Source of the DNA: Terriglobia bacterium
Lineage (GTDB): Bacteria; Acidobacteriota; Terriglobia; Bryobacterales; UBA6623
Assembly: GCA_009838515.1 (NCBI GenBank)
Contig: VXRL01000075.1
Location: 1-42,796, forward strand
DNA length: 42,796 nucleotides
Direction of reading: 5' to 3'
Position numbers and translations under genes: made by a program
Shown: one piece after another, positions 26,498-35,285 of the stretch
How the letters are laid out: every line of letters begins with the position of its first letter
Numbering within the stretch: the first letter of the stretch is position 1
The notes under the pieces: model-generated
The model's database searches: none
What the model was told of the DNA's origin: nothing
The model's input: the letters and a program-made list of their open reading frames with translations, nothing else

Positions 26498-26746
26498 TGT
26501 GGGTTCCGAAAACTATGGCCGGTGAATTCCGGAAATTTTGGCCGGTCAGCTGCTGCCGGAGCAGGGGCAGGCGGGGAAGATTTCAGGTTCGTGTCCGGCA
26601 GTGAGGCGGGATCCGCGCATGGAGTTGCGGTCTGGGCAGCGCGTGGCTGATGGAGCGGCCGGTCGGACAAGGGTGCAGCGGCAAGGGCCCCGGGTGAGCG
26701 GGGCAGGTCGAGGCTAGCAGGTTCGGCCGGGTTCCAGAGCAGGCGG

Positions 26747-27544
26747 TCAGCGTTCATAGTCGATTCCCTCCAGGTGGCGCGTGCGCATCGATGGTCCTTC
26801 CAGAGTGAGAATGCGGCCGCGCTCGAGGACGCGGTCGATGATGGCCTCGGCCAGGTCGTAGTCGTGCAGGGCGGCACCCCAGTCCTTGAGCGGCTTGTTG
26901 GTCGTGAACAGGATGCAACGCCGCTGCACACAGCGGGCGTTGACGACATGGTAGAGGACATTGGCGGCGTCGGGACCGTAGCTGAGATAGCCCACTTCGT
27001 CACAGACGAGGACAGCCGGCTGGAGGTAGGCCTTGAGGGCGTCTTGGAAACGGCCTTGCTGGCTGGCGCGGGAGAGGTCGTCGATCAGCGCGGCGGCGGT
27101 GGCGAAGAGGGCGTCGAAGCCATTCTGGATGGCGCGGTAGGCAATGGCTGTGGCGAGATGCGTCTTGCCGCGGCCGGAACGGCCGGTGAGGATCAAGTTG
27201 CGGCCCTCGCTGACGAACTCGGGGCCGAAGCAGGAGCCGAGCAGGGTGCGGCGCAGTTCGGGCTGGACGGAGAAGTCGAACTCCTCGACGGTCTTGAGCT
27301 GGGGGAAGCGGGCCTTGCGGACGCAGCGCTGCAGGCGGGTTTCGGCGCGATGGGCGACTTCCTCGCGGGCGAGCGCGAGCAGGAACTCGTGGAAAGACCA
27401 GTGTTCGCGCTCGGCGCGTTCGATGAGCTCGCCGTAGCCGCGCCGGGCGTTGGCCAGGTGCAGGCGCTTGAGCAGGGCAGCCAGTTCGCCGGGCTGGCCG
27501 GCCGCCAGCGACGGCGCGGGGGCGGAGACAGCCGGGGCGGTCAC
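26747..27544 (-). CDS. istB: IstB-like transposition helper ATPase
   Basis: About 265 residues, normal for IstB. It is a DnaC-like AAA+ ATPase: Walker A LTGRSGRGKTHLA, Walker B PAVLVCDEVGYL, followed by LFTTNKPLKDWGAALHD, the typical sensor region. The GTG start overlaps the istA stop (GTGA at 27541-27544), so translation is coupled. IstB assembles on DNA and directs IstA to the target. The frame is open far upstream (to 28564), but that part is antisense or out-of-frame istA and is not real protein. Confidence 0.92.
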   Translation of the reverse strand: MTAPAVSAPAPSLAAGQPGELAALLKRLHLANARRGYGELIERAEREHWSFHEFLLALAREEVAHRAETRLQRCVRKARFPQLKTVEEFDFSVQPELRRTLLGSCFGPEFVSEGRNLILTGRSGRGKTHLATAIAYRAIQNGFDALFATAAALIDDLSRASQQGRFQDALKAYLQPAVLVCDEVGYLSYGPDAANVLYHVVNARCVQRRCILFTTNKPLKDWGAALHDYDLAEAIIDRVLERGRILTLEGPSMRTRHLEGIDYER

Positions 27545-28998
27545 GAGCGCTCCTCCGTCGAGCCGGCGAACAGCGGGGCGCGGCCGTTGACTTGCCGCAC
27601 AACGGCGGCCAGCGAGATCCGGGGCCGCTGCGCGACCCGTCGGAAAGCCTCCCGCAGGACCGCGCTGCCGCAGGCCTGCAAGAGTTCGTGCAGACGCTCG
27701 ACATCGTCGGGCCACTGTCTTGGCCGCTGATGCACGAGTTCGGTCAGGACTCGCTCCGCATCTCGGCCCAGTTCGAGCAAGTGCTCTCGCTTCAAATACA
27801 TGCGACCGCGCTGGCCGCTCACCGCCGCCAGCAATCCGGCACGGTGTGGCGCCAGGCTCGAGACCTGGTTGCGCCCGTGCAGGCGCGGATGCTCGGCCCG
27901 GTAACGTCCCGCTTCGATGACCACCCGATCCGCGTACAGCCGCAACGTCGCCGAGTAGCCCAGCGCCTCGGCCGGCATCGAATAGCGGTTGCTTGCGAAC
28001 GTCACCATGCCGGTCGGGCCGACCCGCACCGCATAGCGCAGGTCCAGCTGCTCCGGCAGCAGCTTGACCGGCCGCAGCCGGCCCAGCTCCTCCTGCCGCA
28101 GCAACTCTGCGGGAATCCGCCCGGTGGCCCGGTTGACACGCCGCTCGTTGACCTCCTCGAGCCAGGCCTGCAACTGCAGCTGCAAGTCGTCCGCGTCCAC
28201 GAACTGGCGCTGCTTGAAGAACGAATGCTTCGCCCACCCGACAACATTTTCGATGCTGCCCTTCTGATTCGGGCGCGCCGGCCAGCACACCTCGACCGCG
28301 ACGCCTAGCCGGGCCGCCACGTCCGCAAACGTCGCGTTCCAGGCCAGCACCGCGCCGGTCTTCGGATCCGACTTCGTCACGATCGTGCCGGGGCGGTCGA
28401 ACACCGCCAGCAAGGGCAGCCCCCCGAAGCGGCAAAAGTGCCCCGCCAGCGTCCGCACCAGCGTCTCGACCCGCTGGTTCTGCACCAAGCTGACCAGCAC
28501 GTAGCGCGAGTACTTCAGGCGCGAGGCGAAGAAGTGCACTCTCGTCCGGCCGCCGCCGGCCCACTCGATCCAGACTTCCCCGAAGTCGTGCTGGCTGAAC
28601 TCGCCGGCCAGACCCTCGAAGCGGCAGATCGGGCGCACGGCCTGCTGGCGCAGTTGCCGGACCAGCTCGTAGACCGCGGACTTGCCGCCCCCGTAGCCGC
28701 GCTCGCGCAGGCGTCGCAACACTTCCAGGCTCTTCAGTTTCGGCCTCTCCGCCAGCAGCGCCGCCACGGCCTCGCGATACGGTTCCACCGTCGAGGGCCG
28801 ACCCGGCCTGGCCGCTTGCACCGGCCGGGTCGCTTGCGCCGCCGCTGGCTCGCCAAGGGCCGGCCCCGGCTGGGCCGACTCCCGCCCGATCCTGCGGATG
28901 GTGCGCACGGAGACGCCGGTCAGCTTGGCGATCCGCTCCTGCGGCACACCCCCTGCCAGCAGCAACTGGATATCGCGACGCTTCCCCCCTGCGTACAT
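27541..28998 (-). CDS. istA: IstA-like transposase
   Basis: About 485 residues when started at the ATG at 28998 (MYAGGKRRDIQLLLAGG). Residues about 15-40 are a helix-turn-helix (VPQERIAKLTGVSVRTIRRI). The rve-type integrase core has the acidic residues in FSQHDFGEVWIEW, VFDRPGTIVTK and NQKGSIENVVGW, the D, D, E triad of retroviral-type transposases. The C-terminal part (MVTFASNRYSMPAEALG) is typical of IstA. The open frame continues upstream to 29133 into the terminal repeat, but the ATG at 28998 fits the family start. It overlaps istB by four bases. Confidence 0.92.
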   Translation of the reverse strand: MYAGGKRRDIQLLLAGGVPQERIAKLTGVSVRTIRRIGRESAQPGPALGEPAAAQATRPVQAARPGRPSTVEPYREAVAALLAERPKLKSLEVLRRLRERGYGGGKSAVYELVRQLRQQAVRPICRFEGLAGEFSQHDFGEVWIEWAGGGRTRVHFFASRLKYSRYVLVSLVQNQRVETLVRTLAGHFCRFGGLPLLAVFDRPGTIVTKSDPKTGAVLAWNATFADVAARLGVAVEVCWPARPNQKGSIENVVGWAKHSFFKQRQFVDADDLQLQLQAWLEEVNERRVNRATGRIPAELLRQEELGRLRPVKLLPEQLDLRYAVRVGPTGMVTFASNRYSMPAEALGYSATLRLYADRVVIEAGRYRAEHPRLHGRNQVSSLAPHRAGLLAAVSGQRGRMYLKREHLLELGRDAERVLTELVHQRPRQWPDDVERLHELLQACGSAVLREAFRRVAQRPRISLAAVVRQVNGRAPLFAGSTEERS

Positions 28999-29240
28999 GG
29001 ATTCCTCCTGTTCCGAGGAGTCCGCGCGCGGACTCCTCGGCTCGGAGAATACGGGAGTGGGAGGCTTGTCAGGACCGGAGCCACCGGCCATAATTTCCGG
29101 AATTTGGGCGGTCAGATTTTCCGGAACTCGCATCTGGGATCGAAGCGGTGATTCGTAATTCTTCCGGTCGACGCAGTTGCGACACGCGCGATTGCCTTGC
29201 CAAATCCCATGGAAATGACAAATTATCAGTAGTGGCTGAC

Positions 29241-29531
29241 ATGGTCCAAATCTCAGAACCTGACCGACAGCGATTCAGCGCGACGGTGGCAGAAAACGGC
29301 AGAGTCGTGATCCCGGCTGCACTTCGAGCGGCGCTTGGCATAGCCGGCCAGCGCACGGAGGTGTTCTTCGATCTGCGTGGGGACCACCTGACCCTCACGA
29401 CGAGAATGCGGGAGCTAAGGAGAGCTCAGGACCGGACTGCGCGAATCGCTCAGACAGGCGGCAAGCTGGCTTCGGACGAATTGATCGAAGACCGACGGGC
29501 AGAGGCTCGCAGGGAATCGGGCGATACCTAG
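29241..29531 (+). CDS. AbrB/SpoVT-type antitoxin (VapB-like)
   Basis: A 96-residue protein. Residues about 10-55 form a swapped-hairpin AbrB domain (RFSATVAENGRVVIPAALRA, then ALGIAGQRTEVFF), the DNA-binding part that represses the operon. The C-terminal half (RMRELRRAQDRTARI...SDELIEDRRAEARRE) is helical and would wrap a PIN toxin. ATG 29241 is chosen because the domain begins there; the frame is open to 29148 close to the IS end. The toxin gene that follows 4 bases later is broken, so the antitoxin stands alone. Confidence 0.8.
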   Translation: MVQISEPDRQRFSATVAENGRVVIPAALRAALGIAGQRTEVFFDLRGDHLTLTTRMRELRRAQDRTARIAQTGGKLASDELIEDRRAEARRESGDT

Positions 29532-29535
29532 GACA

Positions 29536-29914
29536 ATGCTCGATGCCCCAGCTCTGCTCGCCGTGCTGTATCGCGAGCCTAGCTCTGTCATGGTTGAGCC
29601 GTAAATTCGCATAAGCTGGAGTATCCTCCGTCAATTCCTCGGAGGTCACCGCAAGACTTAGCGACCGCGGGATTTACAGCCAAGAGGTGCCCGAAATCCT
29701 GTCAGGCAACGGCTTGGAAGTCCGAGAAGTTGACACAAAGCTAGCGCTGATGGCAGGGACCCTCCGCGAAGTATCGCGGCCTCTAGGACTATCGCTCGGA
29801 GACCAGGCCTGCCTCGGTCTGGGCATAGCTGAAGGCACGCCCATCCTCACCGCTGACCGGGCTTGGGCAGGCGTGCCAATCGAGACAACTGCCGAAGCTG
29901 TCATAGTCCGATAG
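29536..29914 (+). pseudogene. Broken PIN-domain toxin (VapC-like)
   Basis: It starts as MLDAPALLAVLYREPSSVMVEP and meets a TAA. The homologous reading resumes in another frame as VNSSEVTARLSDRGIYSQE, then VPEILSGNGLEVREVDTKLA and SLGDQACLGLGIAEGTPILTADRAWA to a stop at 29914. The conserved PIN acidic positions are all present in the pieces (D3, the E of SSEV, the D of GDQACL, the D of TADRAW), so the gene was a normal VapC of about 125 residues before a frameshift and a stop near 29600. Confidence 0.75.
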
Positions 29915-30034
29915 GACAGGTCTCCGTAGCGAAGGCCCTTGACCGCGGCAGGGTCGGGTCGATCAGCTCGTACACTTCCTGCACCGCCGACCAACTGGAC
30001 TCACCGCTGTAGATCGGGGCGGGCAGCAGGACTG

Positions 30035-31363
30035 CTACGGCTTCCGCAGCCGGGGAATGCCAAACTGGCGTAGCGTCCCTTCCAAGGTCGGCGGGTGCAG
30101 GCGGATGCGCTCGTCGTTCAACAGGTACGAGAACACGTAGCCCATTCCGAGGATCAAGACCCCTACCAAGAAGCAGTAGATGATGAAGCGATCCGGATAC
30201 TGGTCCCGCAGATAACCCATATAAAGCGGGCCAAAGATTCCGGCCGCCGACCAGGCTGTCAGGATTGTCCCGTAGATCGCTGACATCCGTTTGGACCCGA
30301 AGACGTCCGAGACGAAGGATGGCATGGTCGCGAACCCTCCACCGAAGCACAGGAGGATATAGCAAACAAGCGCGGCGAAGATCCACGGATCTCTCTCTGA
30401 CATCAGCACGCCAAAGACCACCATTTGGCTCGCAAGCAGAATCCGGAACACCCGGGTTCGTCCGAAGCGGTCCGAAAGAGATGCCCAGAACAGTCTGCCC
30501 AAGCCGTTGAACAAGGAGCTGACGGCAATCAACGTCGCCCCGTACTGGGCGAGCGTTTCCGGTTCCGCCAAGGGCTCGCCGAGCCTCCAGACATCTTGGA
30601 ACAACTGGGATTGCACGCTGATGACCGAGATTCCGGCAGAGATGTTGAAGAAGAAGACCAGCCACATGATCAGGAACTTTGAGGTGAACAGGCTGGCTGA
30701 TATCGAGTCAGAATCACTAGCTTGGCGGGTATCGGCTACGGTTGCCTTCGCGGCTACCGGCGGCTCTTGCTTTTTCGGGGGATCGGACAGAAGCAGGCTG
30801 CTGGGGATCAAGATGCAGCCGAAGATGATCCCCAACCCAGTGAACACGAGTGCTAGGTCCCCGTCCGTCAGCGTGAGCAAGTACGGGGCAAGTCCTTTGC
30901 TGAGCAGCGACGCGCCGAGTCCGAACCCCATGATGACGATGCCAGTTACCAGGCCCTTGCGTTCCGGAAACCACTTGGCCGCTGTAGCCACCGGGGTTAC
31001 ATATCCCAGTCCGATCCCTGCACCGCCGACGCAGCCGTATCCGAGATAGAAAAGAGCCATCGACTCGATCTCGAGTGCGGTACCAGCCGCGACGTAGCCA
31101 ACGGCGAACATGGCGCTGCCCAAGGTGGCGAGCTTGCGGGGCCCGAACCGTGGCAGAGCCCGACCAGCCCAAGCCGCTGCGATGCCTAGCGAGAAAATGG
31201 TGATGCTGAAGGCATAGGCCGTCTGGATGTAGGTCCAGCCGAGTTGACTGACTAGGAGCGACTGAAAGAAGCTCCAGGCATAGACTGTCCCCAGACAGAG
31301 CTGCAGAAGCGTGCATACGACGACGATCACATGACGCCGTTGAATCGCTCCGGCCAAGCTCAT
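30035..31363 (-). CDS. OFA-family MFS transporter (oxalate/formate antiporter type)
   Basis: A 442-residue inner-membrane permease with about 12 helices. It belongs to the oxalate/formate antiporter (OFA) branch: LCLGTVYAWSFFQ in helix 1, FGPRKLATLGS in loop 2-3, GYGCVGGAGIGLGYVTPVA and KWFPERKGLVTGIVIMGFG in the first half. These signatures match OxlT-like proteins, which exchange dicarboxylates or monocarboxylates such as oxalate and formate; the actual substrate is open. Its ATG overlaps the stop of the Cache/HAMP gene (ATGA, 31360-31363), so the two are translationally coupled. It is the last gene of a three-gene operon. Confidence 0.88.
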   Translation of the reverse strand: MSLAGAIQRRHVIVVVCTLLQLCLGTVYAWSFFQSLLVSQLGWTYIQTAYAFSITIFSLGIAAAWAGRALPRFGPRKLATLGSAMFAVGYVAAGTALEIESMALFYLGYGCVGGAGIGLGYVTPVATAAKWFPERKGLVTGIVIMGFGLGASLLSKGLAPYLLTLTDGDLALVFTGLGIIFGCILIPSSLLLSDPPKKQEPPVAAKATVADTRQASDSDSISASLFTSKFLIMWLVFFFNISAGISVISVQSQLFQDVWRLGEPLAEPETLAQYGATLIAVSSLFNGLGRLFWASLSDRFGRTRVFRILLASQMVVFGVLMSERDPWIFAALVCYILLCFGGGFATMPSFVSDVFGSKRMSAIYGTILTAWSAAGIFGPLYMGYLRDQYPDRFIIYCFLVGVLILGMGYVFSYLLNDERIRLHPPTLEGTLRQFGIPRLRKP

Positions 31364-32130
31364 CCGCCGAGCGCTCCAGACATGTCAGGATTAGGCCCAG
31401 CGGCAGTCGCTCGCTCGACCCTGTTCGGATCCTTAGCTTCCGAAAAATACAGGAAGAGCCGGGCGAGATGCCCGACTTCGTCGTCTCGCGCCAGGAGCTT
31501 CTCGCTGCGGTCGGCGCCGTCGGCTCGACCGCCCGCCAGCCTGACGGCGTAGGAGAGAAGCTGCGCTATCGGTTTCGCCGCCAGCCCCATGAGCCAGATG
31601 GCGGCGAATACGCCGCCGACAAAAATCGACGTGATCAGGTACACCTGCTGGCCGATCGCACCCTGAATCCTCAGCGACAGCAGACCCATGTCCATGCCCA
31701 CGTGCACGTTCCCAGAGATTCCCGCCAAGATCGGGCTGCTTACCTCTACAAAGTCCCCGATGCCGGGTAGCCTCCGTTCCACCGTCTCGTTGCTTCCCGT
31801 GTAGCCGGTCCTGATTTGCTCCGGGACCCCGGGCACGAATGTGTGGGCAAGGAACTCACCGGTCTCGTCGGTGATGTAGATATAGCTGATCCCTTGGATT
31901 TCGACGAACTGGTCGATCAGGGACTGCAGCACCGAGAGGTCGCGGTTCAGGATGATGTCGACGCTGGCATCCGCGATTGTCTTCGCGATGCCCTTGCTGT
32001 TGGCCTCGTACTCCCTCGACAGATAACTGTCAACGGTCCTTATGCAAAGCACCGAGGTCGCGACCCCGATCATGCCGAAGAGGAAGAAGATTCCGAAGAG
32101 GGTCTTTTGGAACAGTTTCTGGAGGCTCAT
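31360..32130 (-). CDS. Cache/HAMP membrane sensor protein without output domain
   Basis: A 256-residue inner-membrane protein. TM1 is at about 8-30 (LFGIFFLFGMIGVATSVLCI), an extracytoplasmic single-Cache-like domain at about 31-165 (ILNRDLSVLQSLIDQFVEI, ISYIYITDETGEFLAHTF, PGIGDFVEVSSPILAG, VHVGMDMG) and TM2 at about 166-190. A HAMP-like linker to about 245 follows (AKPIAQLLSYAVRLAGG ... RDDEVGHLARLF). HAMP normally leads into a kinase, cyclase or chemoreceptor; here the protein ends about 25 residues later. It sits 1 bp after the binding-protein gene and overlaps the transporter start. It may pass ligand binding directly to the transporter; this is inference. Confidence 0.82.
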   Translation of the reverse strand: MSLQKLFQKTLFGIFFLFGMIGVATSVLCIRTVDSYLSREYEANSKGIAKTIADASVDIILNRDLSVLQSLIDQFVEIQGISYIYITDETGEFLAHTFVPGVPEQIRTGYTGSNETVERRLPGIGDFVEVSSPILAGISGNVHVGMDMGLLSLRIQGAIGQQVYLITSIFVGGVFAAIWLMGLAAKPIAQLLSYAVRLAGGRADGADRSEKLLARDDEVGHLARLFLYFSEAKDPNRVERATAAGPNPDMSGALGG

Positions 32131-32131
32131 C

Positions 32132-33400
32132 TCAGGCGAACCTGCGCTTCCAATCGTCCAGGGGAACGAAACGTCCCGCGTCGACGATCGTGTAGTAGAC
32201 GGTCTGCAGGCCTTGCCTGCGGTCCGGGGCGAACGAGACCAACTCCCCGATTCCGAGGTCGTAGTTTTGGATCGAGAATACCGCGCTTTCCAGGTTCGTT
32301 CGATCGGGGTCTTCGCCGAGCACGTCGAGGATCTTCACCATCATCTTCGCGTCGAGGAAACCCTCCAAGCTGACGAAGCTCTGTGGGAGTGGGCTGTAGG
32401 CCTGCTCAAGCAGGTCTTGCGGAGGATCCGGGTTGTGCCGTAACATCAGCTGGCGGTACTCCCGGATGGCCGGAATCCGGGCATCCTCGTAGCTGGGGAC
32501 AACCTGTGAATTGACCAACAGGTCGGTGTAGCGGTCTCTGTCCGGGCGGGATTCGGTGATCAGCTGCAACAGGCTCTCGCTGCCCACGAAGGACAGGTTG
32601 GCGACTGGAACCTGCAGTCCGAGGTCGACCGCGTCCCGCAAGAAGGCCGCGCAGGCCGCATAGGCCCCGATGCAGATCACCGCATCGGGATTCGCAGCCT
32701 TGAGAATCTCAACCTGCCGACCCATGCTGCCTTCGAACCTCTGACCTCGGCGATAGGTGGCTTCGGCAACGATCTCTTCCCCGTGCTCCTTCAGCGCCCT
32801 CCTGACACCTTCCCAGCCGCTGCGGCCGTAGGCGTCAGCCTGGTAGAAGACGGCGATCCGCTTCCTGCCGATCGAGACGAAATTGTCCACGAGGCCAGCA
32901 GTCTCTTGCCGGTAGGATGCGCGCAGGTTAAATGCGAAGTCCGCGTAGGGCGGTTCCCGCTGGGCCTGGGCGCCGGTGAACGGAAAGAACAGGTATACGG
33001 TCTGATCTTGGAACTTCTTCAGCATGGGGAGGACGCGCGTCACCGTTGGCGTGCCGACATAGCCGAACAGGGCGAACACCCGGTCCTCCAGCATCAGCGT
33101 CATCGTGTTTTGCACCGACGGGTCTGGCTGGTACCCGTCGTCATAGGTCTTGAGTGCGATCTTTCGGCCGTGGACGCCTCCGCTGCTATTGACATGCTCG
33201 AAGTACGCGCTGGCGCCTCGGTACAGCTCGATCCCGAGACCCCTGGAAGGACCGGAGAACGCAGCTGACATGCCCAGGACGATTTCCTGGCCGTCCGAGC
33301 CGCTGCCGCTTGCGGCCTTGCTTGTAGTTGTTGTCAACGGTGCCATGAAGACCCCTCCTAACGCTGATCGGATTGCGCCTCGCCTTGTCGTTCGGAACAT
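32132..33400 (-). CDS. Periplasmic ligand-binding protein, branched-chain amino acid type (Peripla_BP_6)
   Basis: A 422-residue periplasmic-binding-fold protein. The N-terminus TTRRGAIRSALGGVFMAPL carries an RR pair like a twin-arginine export signal. After it come IVLGMSAAFSGPSRGLG, AYFEHVNSSGGVHGRKI, a YDDGYQPD segment, ALFGYVGTPT and VAVFYQADAYGRSGWEG, the usual type I fold landmarks of ABC binding proteins of the LivJ/AmiC kind. No ABC permease or ATPase is present nearby. It is the first gene of the operon with the Cache/HAMP protein and OFA transporter, so it probably delivers a ligand signal to the sensor rather than to an ABC importer. Confidence 0.88.
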   Translation of the reverse strand: MFRTTRRGAIRSALGGVFMAPLTTTTSKAASGSGSDGQEIVLGMSAAFSGPSRGLGIELYRGASAYFEHVNSSGGVHGRKIALKTYDDGYQPDPSVQNTMTLMLEDRVFALFGYVGTPTVTRVLPMLKKFQDQTVYLFFPFTGAQAQREPPYADFAFNLRASYRQETAGLVDNFVSIGRKRIAVFYQADAYGRSGWEGVRRALKEHGEEIVAEATYRRGQRFEGSMGRQVEILKAANPDAVICIGAYAACAAFLRDAVDLGLQVPVANLSFVGSESLLQLITESRPDRDRYTDLLVNSQVVPSYEDARIPAIREYRQLMLRHNPDPPQDLLEQAYSPLPQSFVSLEGFLDAKMMVKILDVLGEDPDRTNLESAVFSIQNYDLGIGELVSFAPDRRQGLQTVYYTIVDAGRFVPLDDWKRRFA

Positions 33401-34029
33401 GGGAGCTATCCGGAAACCTGCTGTGTACGGAGGCCGGCTGTGACCGAGACGGTCGAGACTTGCGTTCGGCCGAGGCTGCCACCATCCGCTCCTAGTGTGA
33501 CCAATGGAGTCTGACGAAGGGTACTGTGCGGTATTGCTCGCGCCGGGCTCACCCGCTGCTCGCCGACAAGCACAGGTCTGGACTGGCTTCCTATGGGGAG
33601 AAGTCCAGTTCGCGCTTGCTGGCGAACGATACGAACGGTCATATCCCTTGCCTACCTCGAACTATGGAGAACACTCGTGCTCCCCTATATTGCATCATCA
33701 GCCAGCAGTTGGCTCCGCCGATACGAACCGCTCCCAATGGACAAGCCTGAATCTCGGCGCGCATCGGCCCTTCCCTGTGCCGCGGGCATGTGCTGATCGC
33801 GAATGGCAGCGGCAAACACCGACGAAAACCCTGCGAACGGTGCTGCCCAAGTCATCACCGCTACCGGTGGCCCTTCGCAGCCTGGATCGGACTAAGCTGC
33901 GGTTGCTGTACAGCAGTGTTCACCTGATATTGCAGCACAGCTAGGGAGTAGTTGCTACACCTCGCCGCTGGTTGCCCGGAGATCCGATCTGCGCTGGTTC
34001 TCTTATAGCTGGTGTTGATCGGAGTGCGC
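33401..34029. other. Intergenic region upstream of the binding-protein operon
   Basis: About 630 bases that should include the promoter of the minus-strand operon. Overlapping open frames exist on both strands, but none shows a family or a good ribosome binding site. No RNA gene or repeat was recognised. Confidence 0.4.
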
Positions 34030-34031
34030 GG

Positions 34032-34206
34032 TCCAAGAGCCGCTCGACACCGGCGGGAGGGCCCGCGCCGGCGCTACCCGGGCACACTACGCTTCGACTA
34101 CCAGCTGCCGACCGAGGCGCCCTGGCAAGTGCAACTGATGCGGCACGATCAGATTCGTGGCGGACGCGAACAAGACTTCAAGAAGTTGGGCCTAGTCGGC
34201 GAGTAA
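34032..34206 (+). repeat. Fragment Y' (degenerate copy of 37641-37776)
   Basis: The stretch around 34070-34160 reads RRRYPGTLRFDYQLPTEAP and matches RRRCSGTPRFEYQLPTEAL at 37641-37776, about 83% identical in DNA by eye. Both look like the 3' end of an unknown gene. This copy continues to a stop at 34204-34206, directly before the RHH/PIN toxin-antitoxin pair. Confidence 0.6.
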
Positions 34207-34271
34207 ATCGAATCCTCCGGCCGCAGTCAATAGCTCCGAATCGAGTCGCAGTATGGTAGCATTACAGCAGT

Positions 34272-34559
34272 ATGGCAACCGTGAAGGTTACGCTCTCGCT
34301 CTCTCCTGAAACAGTGGAACTGCTGAGTGACGCCGCGACCCGCCTGGCAAAACCGAAGAGTCAGGTCGTGCGTGATGCGATTCAAGAGTTTCATGCGGGC
34401 ATTGACCGGTTGAGTACCGCCGAGCGCGTCCGCATGTTGGCAGTTTTGGATGAATTTGCGGCGATACCCGCGACCCGGTCAGACGACGATGTACAGCGGG
34501 AACTGGAGGAAATCCGCGAGGCCCGACACAGTGACACTCGTCAAACGAGGTTCGAATGA
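34272..34559 (+). CDS. Ribbon-helix-helix (CopG-like) antitoxin
   Basis: A 95-residue protein. The first about 45 residues are a ribbon-helix-helix DNA-binding domain (VKVTLSLSPETVELLSDAAT, then KPKSQVVRDAIQEF), so it likely represses its own operon. The C-terminal half is acidic and helical and would bind the toxin (DDDVQRELEEIREAR). The stop overlaps the ATG of the PIN toxin by four bases, as expected for a coupled antitoxin-toxin pair. Confidence 0.85.
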   Translation: MATVKVTLSLSPETVELLSDAATRLAKPKSQVVRDAIQEFHAGIDRLSTAERVRMLAVLDEFAAIPATRSDDDVQRELEEIREARHSDTRQTRFE

Positions 34560-34948
34560 TCGTCCTCGACACTTCTGTGTTGATCAGCGCACTGACGGGC
34601 TCACGGCAAGCATTGCCGGAATTGCGGATGACACTCAATAGGGGCCACCGAATCCTAATTCCGAGTCTGGTCTTGTTCGAATGGTGGAGAGGGCCGCGAA
34701 CTCCTGGCGAACTGGCAACCCAAGAAGCATTGTTTCCTTCTGAGCAAGCGCTTGCCTTTGGGCAGAGAGAAGCGGTCCTAGCGGCTGATCTGTACCGAAC
34801 CGTCAGCAGGCCGCGGGCGCGTGCAGCCGACATCGCCATAGCTGCGTGCGCGATAGCGAATCACGCAGCGCTCTGGACCCAGAATAGCCGAGACTTCGAG
34901 GACATTCCGGGTTTGGAACTGTACGATTTGGATCGACCGACGGAGTAG
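34556..34948 (+). CDS. PIN-domain toxin (VapC-like)
   Basis: A 130-residue ribonuclease of the PIN family. The acidic active-site residues are visible: D5 in MIVLDTSVL, E42 in LFEWWRG, D92 in ADIAIAACAI and D113 in SRDFEDI. Length and order match intact VapC toxins, which cut tRNA or rRNA. Translation is coupled to the RHH antitoxin by an ATGA overlap. It looks complete, unlike the vapC at 29.5 kb. It is followed at once by the truncated DUF1801 copy. Confidence 0.88.
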   Translation: MIVLDTSVLISALTGSRQALPELRMTLNRGHRILIPSLVLFEWWRGPRTPGELATQEALFPSEQALAFGQREAVLAADLYRTVSRPRARAADIAIAACAIANHAALWTQNSRDFEDIPGLELYDLDRPTE

Positions 34949-34954
34949 ATCGGG

Positions 34955-35285
34955 GGAAGCTGGAGTCGATCGGAGCGCCAGGGTTCTGGCGAGATCCTCG
35001 GCCAGGGCAACGGACTAACCCTTCGTTTGGCACCTCACAGCATCAGCGCGATGCGGCCTTGCGTTCGGCGTACGCCTCCTCTACCAGCGCTCGAACGCCC
35101 GGTTGCTCGGTGTCAGCGACAGTACGGAGCTTTACGTGGCGCAACCTAGCGCCAGTGCCCTCGAGCAAGCCCTGCGGATCCATCAGGCTCGCGCCTTGGA
35201 AGAAACCGAGGTTGACCCACGAGCGGAAAGGCATGATGTAGGCGCACCCATCATCTTTCGAGGTCCGCGGCCGTACGAAGCCGCC
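34955..35285 (-). pseudogene. Truncated duplicate of the DUF1801 gene (3' part)
   Basis: The last about 70 codons repeat the DUF1801 gene at 37091-37477 at about 95% DNA identity by eye over the core (FRSWVNLGFFQGASLMDPQG and RTVADTEQPGVRALVEEAY). A 4-base deletion near 35247-35255 shifts the frame, and homology ends at about 35285. On the other side it extends about 85 bases beyond the stop (to 34955; partner 37009). It has the same orientation as the full copy. The SDH_sah-like pair lies between the two. Confidence 0.85.

Larger units (their letters stand above)
26498..29132 (-). mobile_element. IS21-family insertion sequence (complete)
   Basis: A 2,635-bp element with istA and istB in overlapping frames. 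Left end TGTGGGTTCCGAAAACTATG and right end (reverse complement) TGCGAGTTCCGGAAAATCTG are related inverted ends starting with TG, as in IS21. Further subterminal copies of TTCCGGAAATT.TGGCCGGT occur near both ends, matching the multiple-repeat ends of this family. TCTGG stands directly outside both ends (26493-26497 and 29133-29137), a 5-bp target duplication. Both genes look intact, so the element may be active. It landed between hicBA and the vapBC-like pair. Confidence 0.9.

Noticed and set aside
26774..28308. Long plus-strand open frames (318 and 238 codons) inside the IS21 element
   Set aside because: They are antisense to istA and istB; high GC makes long antisense frames likely and the sequences resemble no family.
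27545..28564. Upstream in-frame extension of istB to 605 codons
   Set aside because: It lies within istA in another frame and is rich in A/G/R without domain; the GTG overlapping the istA stop is the normal start.
33504..33944. 146-codon plus-strand frame
   Set aside because: No family, no ribosome binding site, and competing frames on both strands; the composition looks non-coding.
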